From Diphasiastrum complanatum (lineage: Eukaryota > Streptophyta > Lycopodiopsida > Lycopodiales > Lycopodiaceae): a stretch of 64,000 nt of DNA. The notes beneath the pieces were generated by a model. The model searched no databases and was not told the origin of the DNA. It saw only the letters and a program-made list of their open reading frames with translations. The stretch is from the NCBI GenBank assembly GCA_029204225.1, contig CM055096.1:5622931-5686930 (forward strand), read 5' to 3'. Shown one piece after another: positions 56,785 to 64,000 of this stretch; the stretch's first letter is position 1; each line of letters begins with the position of its first letter. A program made the position numbers and the translations under genes.

Positions 56785-57493
56785 TATTGGAGGGTTTGCG
56801 GATCCCAAGGCAACCCTAACCCTAGTTAATAAGTGAGAGCGATTTGGCACCCTGCGTGTGTAAGTCTAACCCAATGATCACATAGTTATTTGATTAATTG
56901 GAATGTTAATAAAAGGACTTTAGGCCATTTTTCGGGACTTTTAATGTCGTAGGGCCTAAATGTCAAGTTAGTGAATAAAGTTGGGTTTCCCTCCAATTTT
57001 GATGGTTCCAATTTGAATAAAAAGAGAGACAAGACTGGACCAATAGGATTCAAAGGCCAGGGTCCTCCTCTCTACTATAAAAAAGGACCAACTCGAGTTG
57101 CTCCTCATGTTCATTTCCTCATTTCAATAAAGCAGATGAATTGATGAATGTCCTTGCTCTTCCTCTCTTTTCCTCCATTTCTCATGCTTTCTTTGGATTT
57201 TGCTGATTGTTGAATTTGATCGTTATTGGAATTGCTATTTCTTATGCTTTTTGTGAGAGAGAAAAGGAGAGAGAGAAGAGTAAGTTTCTATCATTGTTGT
57301 GGAAGTAGGGTTAATGGTTGTAGTGTTAATGCTTAGTGTTAATGGATGTTAGTGTCAGATCCTCCATTCATGTTGAAATTTAAACTATACTATCGCTCTC
57401 ATGGGATTGAACCTACGTGTGACAACTAACTCCGTCTCTTTGATGCTAGATTGACTAGATCTTGGATTCAGGTTAGGCAAGAAACCCACTACA
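56785..57493 (+). repeat. 3' LTR of G2
   Basis: 709 bp, begins TATTGGAGGG (from TGTTGGAGGG by one change) and ends CCCACTACA. It supplies the uninterrupted version of the 5' LTR. Confidence 0.9.
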
Positions 57494-57498
57494 CGCTA

Positions 57499-57820
57499 CC
57501 AGGAACAATTTGTGGAGTCTACATTTTTATGGGTCGTGCAAATTAATATCAGATATTTATTCTATTCTTTGTGGATTTAGCAAGACCTATATACAAATTG
57601 ACTATTGTACCAATTTGGATAGTAGAAGCATTGGAGGCATTTAAAAAAACTGAATAAAGCTTTAGCTTCTGCACCAATAATGTGAGCTCCAATTTGGACA
57701 ATTGAGTTTCATGTTCATACTGATGCATCAAAATATGTCATTGGATCGAAGTTTCGACATTACCTATTGGCAACACATTTTGCATTTTATACTGATCATC
57801 TTACTTTATTTGGTGAACAA
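57499..57820 (+). pseudogene. G1 RT end and RNase H start (continuation)
   Basis: Reads PGTICGVYIFMGRAN, VDLARPIYKLTIVPIW, ALASAPIM, WTIEFHVHTDASKYVIGSKF and THFAFYTDHLTL, the Gypsy RT connection and RNase H with its HTDAS block. It ends at AACAA where the A1 LTR starts. The remaining RNase H and integrase match what is seen at 3427 onward. Confidence 0.85.
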
Positions 57821-58520
57821 TGTGAAAGATTCAACTAGTTTGATCATATTTGCTATATTTTCATATTTGACAAATTGAGGCCAACTTTGTTTTAGACTTA
57901 GAGTTTGACTTTTCAAAGCTCATTAGTGTAAATTTCATTTGAATAAACACCTTTTGAAAGTGTGGGAAAGTTAGAAGTCGAGTTTGAATAGATTCAAATT
58001 TGAATGTTGGGTACTTTGAGTGTAGACCCTAACATAATAGGGGTTAGCATTTTGGTGGGAAAGCCAAGTGGCCAAATAGTGTTTGGACCTGTTATAGAAG
58101 GATGTAACTCGTGGAGAGACATATCTTCTCCTTTCTCTATCTCATTTCATGCTTATACATGGTTCTCTTGGGTTCTACTATCCATTGGTGCACTATACTT
58201 GTGATTGCATGCAATTCTATGTGTAGAATGATCTATACTTGCTATTTTTGAATCCACATGTGTGAAATATAGTAGCTTGCTGGTTTTATATGGAGAGCAA
58301 CAGTACGTTTTCATTTGATCTATGATTGATCAAGTTCTATTAGATTTTGCATCTCATTTTGTGTGTAGATGCTGATTTTTCTACATTGGTGACATTGGTA
58401 GAGTAGCTTCTTTTGTAACCCAAGATCTTTTTCTACATTGGTGACATTGGTAGAGTAGCTTCTTTTGTAACCCAAGATCTTTTTGTGGATTGGATCATTA
58501 ATGATCTAAAATCCTTCACA
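57821..58520 (+). repeat. 5' LTR of A1 with a 52-bp tandem duplication
   Basis: 700 bp, TGTGAAAGAT...ATCCTTCACA. The segment TTTTTCTACATTGGTGACAT... is present twice (58376-58427 and 58428-58479), which accounts for the extra length over the 646-bp LTR at 2781. Confidence 0.9.
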
Positions 58521-58532
58521 TAGTATCAGAGC
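58521..58532 (+). other. Mutated primer binding site of A1
   Basis: TAGTATCAGAGC, one change from TGGTATCAGAGC, immediately after the LTR. Confidence 0.8.
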
Positions 58533-59120
58533 TTGTGTTTCAGGTTATGAAGGAGGAAAACATATCTATCAATGATTTGGTAAAGATATCAAGGCTAGAG
58601 CATGCTAGAGAGGATTCTACACCAAAATCGAGTTTTTTGCTTATGTAGATTGGATCTTTTGTAGATCAAAACCCTATATAGTTCTATAAACTTGATGAAT
58701 TCCAATTTTTGATTTTACATACTGGATTTGGCCAATTTTTGGATCATTGGATCAGCCTAAGTCGTGGCTAATAGATTGCATATCAAATTTTCAGCATTTG
58801 CATATAGATTTGAAATAGTCAATTTTTTGTGATTTTGTCAAAACCCTAATTTTGATTGGATCTCTAGCTAGTGAGGTTGCTAAACTTTATTGGAGTGTGT
58901 TTCAATCTTAGGAAGTGACAAAGTCATTAGATTGAGGATAGATCATAAGTTGATCAAGATTCTATGATTCTATGTGTTGGTTTGCTTGGTATAAGTGCTA
59001 GAAGAGAATTGTTGAGATAATTTCAAATCTTTGTGATTTCTTTTGAAAACATTTGTTGTTGTTCAAAGGAGTACTTTGTGCATTGAAACAGTTTGAAAAA
59101 GAAGATTAGGTCATTGCTAC

Positions 59121-60000
59121 ATGGCAACCTCAATTGGAGTCATGTTGGAAGCCAATGATAGGCTTATCGCAAGTAGCTATTCATTGTGGAAAGTGAGGAT
59201 GGAATCACTTATTGAGATGAATGATGTTTTGGATATTGTTGTAGGTTTGGAGGAGAGACTAGCAACACAACAAGATCAAATGAGGTATGATAAGAGGGCC
59301 AAAAGGGCTCTACACATTATCAAGATGAATGTTACCGATGAGCTTCTTAAGAAGTTGGTAAGTGTACTTCATCTATGGATGCTTGGGATTCATTGAAGAA
59401 GCTTTATGAATCCAAATAGCTTCTAGAGTGTTGACTCTAAGAAGGCAAATCTTTTCTTGTTTTCAAAAGAATGAAAAAAGTCCAAGTACTTTTGTTTTGA
59501 GAATGAAAGCATTGAATGATGAGTTAGCTTGCATAGATGAAAGCATTAAGGAAGGAGAGCTTATTCAAGTGATTCTTAATGGCTTGTTGGATGCTCATGC
59601 TAACATTGTTCAAAGTATGGCTATTCAAAAAAAAAAAATTAAGTTTGATTGATCTTCAAGAGATCTTGATCAATGAAGAATATGGGCTTCAAGCAAGAGG
59701 TGGATCTACATCGACACTTCAAGAGGTGGATGTACATCGACACTTCAAGAGGATGCTATGTCCACAAAGGGCAAATTCAAGGGCAAAACCAAAAGTAAGC
59801 TATCTAAAGGGCAAGATCAAGTGGATGCAAATGGCAAAAAGAAGTATAGATCAAAGCTCAAGTGCTTTTATTGTGGCATCAAAGGACACTTTGCAAGTGA
59901 GTGCTACAAGAAGAAGAGAGATCAAGGAGACAAGCAAGGTAATCTTACTCTTGATGAGGATGGTTTGGATATGCAAATGATGATGCTTTTGTGATGTCTT
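59121..60000 (+). pseudogene. A1 gag with zinc knuckle, frameshifted
   Basis: Starts MATSIGVMLEANDRLIASSY with SLWKVRMESLIEMNDVLDIV, collinear with A2 gag. Frameshifts near 59358 and 59635 (a run of ten A) split it into 59121-59396, 59428-59652 and 59758-59994. The knuckle CFYCGIKGHFASEC is intact at about 59860-59905. A 26-bp tandem duplication (AAGAGGTGGAT(C/G)TACATCGACACTTC) lies at about 59695-59748. Confidence 0.85.
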
Positions 60001-60827
60001 CATCTATGCTTGCTAATGATGGAGATCTAGATCCTTGGTGGATTGATAGTGGAGCAAGTTCATGACTTTTCACAAAGAGTACTTCACTTTTTTGTTTGCA
60101 CATGGAGATGACAAGTGGGTGATCTACACGCCAATGATGGTGAGTGTGCAATCAAAGGGATTGGCACAATTTATATTTCTCTCTCTACAAATAGGAATGT
60201 TCATTTGGAGGATGTCTTGTTTATTCCATCTATTACCAAGAATTTGCTTAGTGTGAGTCAAATGCTAAGTAAAGGCTTCAAGGTTGAGTTTGATTGAGAT
60301 ACTTGTATGATCAAAAGAAAGGATGTCTTGATTAGAAAAGGTAAAAGGCAAGGAAAGTTTTCAAACTAGATGCTTGTGTTCTTTCTAACCAAGTTGGATG
60401 TGTTGCAAGAGAGCAAATACCTATTCAAGAGGTTTGGCATAAAAGGATGGGACACCTCAACTTCAAGTCATTGGAGGTAATGGCTAGAAAGAGGGTTGTG
60501 ATAGGTCTTCCAAATTCCTTAAGTGGCATCAATCATGTGTGTGAGTCTTGTGCTTTGTCTAAGTCACATAGACTACCTTATACTAGATCTACAAAGCCTT
60601 TTCAACTTGTACATTCGGATATTTATGGATTTACTACAATTAGCAATAGTGGAGCTACGATGTATGTAACATTCATTGATGATTTTGGTAGATTTTGCTG
60701 GATCTATCTACTAAAGAGAAATGATGAAGTATATGATGTCTTTATCAAGTTCAAGAATGCAAGGGAGAACCAATTTTCAACAAGGATCAATTTTCGACAA
60801 GGAGTGACAATGGTGGTGAGTACAAAA
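60001..60827 (+). pseudogene. A1 protease, pre-integrase and integrase (partial)
   Basis: DPWWIDSGASS near 60030-60062 is followed by a TGA. The frame then shifts, giving DVLFIPSITKNLLSVSQM, the pre-integrase finger (RMGHLNFKSLEVMA...HVCESCALSKSHRLPYTRST at 60444-60597), and the integrase core LVHSDIYGFTTI, MYVTFIDDFGRFCWIYLLK and SDNGGEYK. The two core aspartates (HSD, SDNGGE) are visible. Coding stops abruptly at the junction with LTR sequence at about 60827. Confidence 0.85.
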
Positions 60828-61288
60828 CACTTTTTGAAAGTGTGGGAAAGTTAGAAGTCGAGTTTGGGTAGATTCAAATTTGAATGTTGGGTACTTTGAA
60901 TCTAGACCCAATAATAGCAGGGTTAGCATTTTGGTGGAAAAGCCAAGTGGCCAAATAGGGTTTAAGCCTGCTATAAAAGAAAGTAACTCATGGAGACACA
61001 TATCTTCTCTCTTATCTATCTCATTTCATGCTTATACATGGTTTTCTTGGGTTCTACTATCCATTGGTGTAATATACTTGTGATTGCATGCAATTCTATG
61101 TGTAGAATGATCTATGTTTGCTATTTTTGGATCCACATGTGTGAAATATAGTAGCTTGCTGATTTTATACGGACAACAACAGTACTTTATCATTTGATTC
61201 ATGTTTGATCAAATTCTATCAAAGTTTGTATCTCATTTTGTGTGTAGATGCTGATTTTTCTACATTGGTGACATTAGTTGTTTGCGGG
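60828..61288 (+). repeat. A1 3' LTR fragment
   Basis: Begins within the LTR at AACACTTTTTGAAAGTGTGG and continues to ...CATTGGTGACATT (61275-61283 region), where the LTR should continue GGTAGAGTAGC but instead enters a palindrome. Confidence 0.8.
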
Positions 61289-61318
61289 GGAAAAAACCCG
61301 CAAACAACCAATGTCACC
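61267..61318. repeat. Breakpoint hairpin with 22-bp arms
   Basis: GGTGACATTAGTTGTTTGCGGG-type arm (61267-61288) and its reverse complement (61297-61318, one mismatch) around an 8-nt loop GGAAAAAA. The outer half of the left arm is A1 LTR sequence, so the right arm contains an inverted copy of it. Confidence 0.85.
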
Positions 61319-62958
61319 AAGTTATTTTTTATGGAAAATCATCATTGCACACTATTATGCCAATGCGAAACTGCTTAAAACTGATGTGCAAATGGCACAT
61401 TATGGCCGGTTGCACTTTTATTGAAACTCTGTCTAGTTATTGATTTATGCTGGACTTATATTTATTTAAGAGACTTATGCCCCTAGTTCTCGGGTTTGTC
61501 AGGGCTAGGAGGTGACAGTTCATAGTTAAATGGAAACTTTATTCACTGAAGGCCACTATAGTGATTTAAAACCAACTTTAGGGCTCTGCCCTTAAGTTTG
61601 GGCCCAACTACCAAAAAACCCCTTGTTGATGCCCATTCACGAAAAGGTGTACCTCTTTCGGCCTCGGCCCTCTCTAGCATTAGAAGAGGCCAGCCTCTAC
61701 GTAGCATTCATCCATTGTCATTTTGAGAGAAACTTGGTGAAGAGAAAGAGTTTGTGGAGCAGAGGAAGATGAATGAGAAGAAGCAAAGTTGTTTGATCCC
61801 TGCTTGGTGCCTCCCATTTCTATGCCTCCCACTCCACTCTCAGCCTTTCTCATTTTGTTGTCCATTATTATTCAGTGCTCACTTTGGAAGAGAGAAGGAA
61901 GGAGAAGAAGCAATGTGCTTGGTGCCTCCACTCTCTATATTTCTTACCCCGTTGTCTGATTCATTCATTGCTATTGATTTTTTGGTTGATTTATAACATT
62001 GTGTTTATTTGTGGGACTTCATTTTGTATCCCTTTGTTGCCTTTAACCATGTGGTTGCAGGCCCTGACATTGTGAGGATTGTACTTGTATATCTTTCCTA
62101 TCTCTAAAATTTACTTGCAGGCCTGTAAAAAAAGTTGGAAGCTTTGTTGCCTCATTGAAGGGATTTTAGCCTGAAAGATTGATCCTTTATTGTTATCTAC
62201 TTGTTAGTAGTATTGTCAGATCTGTGTGTGCTTGAATCATGATTGTTTGCAAGCATTGACAGTTTATTTGAAGAAACTTCTTTGAAAGTGTTCATAAGGC
62301 ATTTTACTGCTTGTGGATTGTTGAAAACCAAGCCATTTGTATTCTTTTGAATTGATAAAGAGGTTAATTGATAGTTTGTCAATCATTGTTTAGATTGTCT
62401 TGCCCATAACCCACTTGATAGCCAGAAAGAATACCATGGCTATAACTTCTTGGAAGACACTTCAATTACCTACTAATTGCTTTTCAGAAAGTCCTCTGTA
62501 TGATTCAGATTTATTGCACAGAGAGCCATTTTACAGTTTGTACATTGTTGGTTCATGAGTCACGTTCTACATCCCTGAAATCGCCGGTTTGCAAGCTGTT
62601 TCTTTGCTAAAAATTGTAGACCTATCCATCCCCACCTAACAGGCTGATCTGCGCCCTCTTTCCTTTACCTACGGATCTGTTGTGGCTCATGCCCATCTCA
62701 CATTGCCCTACGCCCCCTTTCTTGCTATACCTTCCTTATCTACGGCTCCCTACCTTCCTCACCTGCGGATTTACCTACTATCTTCCTTACTTGTGTCTTA
62801 TTTGCAGCCATCCTACTCATCATCTATACTATCTGCACTGATTGCGACCATCTACAATTTTGAATCCCTGCTGTTAGTGGCCTCTCCTCTTTCCCTACCT
62901 GCAGTTTCTTCTGGCCTAACTATGTTCATCTCCTAGGCTAACCTGTAGGCTTACCAAA
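61319..62958. other. No gene or element recognised
   Basis: More GC-balanced, low-repeat-looking sequence with several short frames (for example 61754-61996 and 62682-62936) rich in Ser, Leu and Pro but without domains. It could be single-copy DNA or an untranslated region. Confidence 0.35.
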
Positions 62959-63516
62959 GATCTGTCACATTGCCTGCCTGCATTCCATTAACCCTGTGCA
63001 TTATCTTTAACCTAAATCTGTGGCAATTATGTGACAAATTCAGTGCTAGGGTCACGTGGATTTTGCTAAACTGTTCGGTTTATTGTCGATTGCGGTTTTC
63101 ATCTTGTTTGGTTCTCTGTTAGCACTCGGTGAACTGCAGAGGTTTGGCACTTGTTTGGCAACCGAACGCCTGGCATTTGCAAAGCCAGTCCAACTGCATA
63201 CAGGGAGAAACTAAACTTATACTTATCTTGCCATTGTTTAGATAACTATTGCTTATTACACTCTAATTATAAACGAACAATAACATAGAGTGCCATTTGT
63301 GATCCATAAAATTGTGATACATTAATTGAACAACAACATTGCTATCTAATTGTTGAACAATAACTAAATTTTGTAAGTACTTACTTCGGCTATTAAATGG
63401 CAAGATAAGTATGAGTTTAGTTTCTCCCTATATGCAGTTGGACTGGCTTTGCAAATGCCAGGCGTTCGGTGGCCAAACAAGTGCCAAACCTCTGCAGTTC
63501 ACCGAGTGCTAACAGA
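62959..63516. repeat. 558-bp tandem duplication, unit 1
   Basis: Starts GATCTGTCACATTGCC and repeats from 63517 at an exact offset of 558 bp, with a handful of substitutions. Confidence 0.95.
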
Positions 63517-63517
63517 G
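63114..63517. mobile_element. Foldback/MITE-like element with 122-bp inverted arms
   Basis: Arms 63114-63235 and 63396-63517 are near-perfect reverse complements (CTCTGTTAGCACTCGG... / ...CCGAGTGCTAACAGAG) around a 160-bp AT-rich centre. No coding capacity. Target duplication is not clear because the right end coincides with the tandem-duplication joint. Part of a second copy lies at 63672-64000. Confidence 0.8.
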
Positions 63518-64000
63518 ATCTGTCACATTGCCTGCCTGCATTCCATTAACCCTGTGCATTATCTTTAACCTGAATCTGTGGCAATTATGTGACAAATTCA
63601 GTGCTAGGGTCACGTGGATTTTGCTAAACTGTTCGGTTTATTGTCGATTGCGGTTTTCATCTTGTTTGGTTCTCTGTTAGCACTCGGTTGAACTGCAGAG
63701 GTTTGGCACTTGTTTGGCAACCGAACGCCTGGCATTTGCAAAGCCAGTCCAACTGCATACAGGGAGAAACTAAACTCATTATTATCTTGCCATTGTTTAG
63801 ATAACTATTGCTTATTACACTCTGATTATAAACAAACAATAACATAGAGTGCCATTTGTGATCCATAAAATTGTGATACATTAATTGAACAACAACATTG
63901 CTATCTAATTGTTGAACAATAACTGAACTTTGGTAAGTACTTACTTCGGCTATTAAATGGCAAGATAAGTATGAGTTCTAGTTTCTCCCTGTATGCAGTT
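63517..64000. repeat. 558-bp tandem duplication, unit 2 (cut by window end)
   Basis: 484 bp of the second unit, including the left foldback arm from 63672 and the beginning of the right arm. The array may continue beyond the window. Confidence 0.95.

Larger units (their letters stand above)
54015..57493 (+). mobile_element. Gypsy G2, non-autonomous, perfect TSD CGCTA
   Basis: 3479 bp including nested insertions. 5' LTR 54015-55819 (swollen by a C solo LTR and a MITE), primer site 55821, about 960 bp internal, 3' LTR 56785-57493. CGCTA is present on both sides (54010-54014, 57494-57498), and the G1 RT frame resumes exactly after it. No gag, protease or pol survives. Confidence 0.9.
57821..61288 (+). 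mobile_element. Copia A1 with large internal deletion and truncated 3' LTR
   Basis: 5' LTR 57821-58520, mutated primer site, leader, gag, protease, pre-integrase and part of integrase. At 60827 the integrase is fused to mid-LTR sequence. The 3' LTR is cut near 61283 at a hairpin. 5' flank is AACAA. This is the family that still encodes integrase and, judged from 2285-2785, RNase H, so it is a plausible helper type for A2. Confidence 0.85.

Overview
This window looks like nuclear intergenic DNA from a land plant with a large, repeat-rich genome, probably a seed plant. LTR retrotransposons nested inside one another fill most of it: Ty1/Copia elements primed by initiator Met-tRNA, and Ty3/Gypsy elements with an Athila/Tat-like primer site. 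Short inverted-repeat elements, minisatellites and microsatellites are also present. No bacterial gene, rRNA, tRNA or CRISPR array was seen. The only convincing host gene is a minus-strand TFIIS N-terminal (Med26-like) domain protein at 42319-43158. Species cannot be named from the sequence alone.

Family labels used here are mine. A1 = Copia with gag, protease, integrase and RNase H remains. A2 = Copia whose integrase/RT/RNase H has been replaced by an unknown coding module. A3 = Copia with a longer LTR. B, C and D = other Copia families. G1 and G2 = Gypsy.

Layout. 1-1801: 3' end of a Copia B element. 1802-2284: leader, primer site and LTR of a minus-strand Copia. 2285-3426: 3' end of an A1 element. 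3427-11590: 3' half of a G1-like Gypsy broken by the A1 insertion, a probable 2.2 kb solo LTR (TSD GGATG) and a minus-strand A2 element (copy I, 6229-11415). 11590-14220: 1.2 kb tandem duplication carrying Gypsy gag fragments. 14416-19164: gag-protease-only Copia D with a C element (TSD ATTTG) nested in it. 19165-20061 and 37461-38341: large inverted repeat of LTR plus primer site. 20062-21660: minisatellites and CT tracts. 21660-28360: minus-strand C-like Copia holding A2 copy II (21977-27356), whose single 1187-codon frame is open throughout. 28760-29920 and 46960-48175: second inverted duplication. 29928-34508: A2 copy III, minus. 35201-37005: A3 3' end carrying the same module. 38591-39946: A3 gag-protease-integrase remnant, minus. 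42319-43300: host gene. 49366-57820: 5' half of G1 with non-autonomous G2 (TSD CGCTA) in its RT; G2 in turn holds a C solo LTR (TSD CCAAG) and a MITE. 57821-61288: A1 5' part. 62959-64000: 558-bp tandem duplication with a 122-bp-arm foldback.

Two results deserve most attention. First, A2 keeps gag, zinc knuckle and protease but replaces integrase, RT and RNase H with about 700 codons of unrecognised sequence. That module recurs in five places across two, possibly three, LTR families, so it looks like a module carried by non-autonomous elements that depend on A1-like relatives for enzymes. Second, the 5' half of one Gypsy element with a Copia insertion lies at the right of the window and the matching 3' half at the left. 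They share the same 5-bp target duplication (AACAA), as if the segment had been tandemly duplicated, circularised and reinserted, or permuted during assembly.
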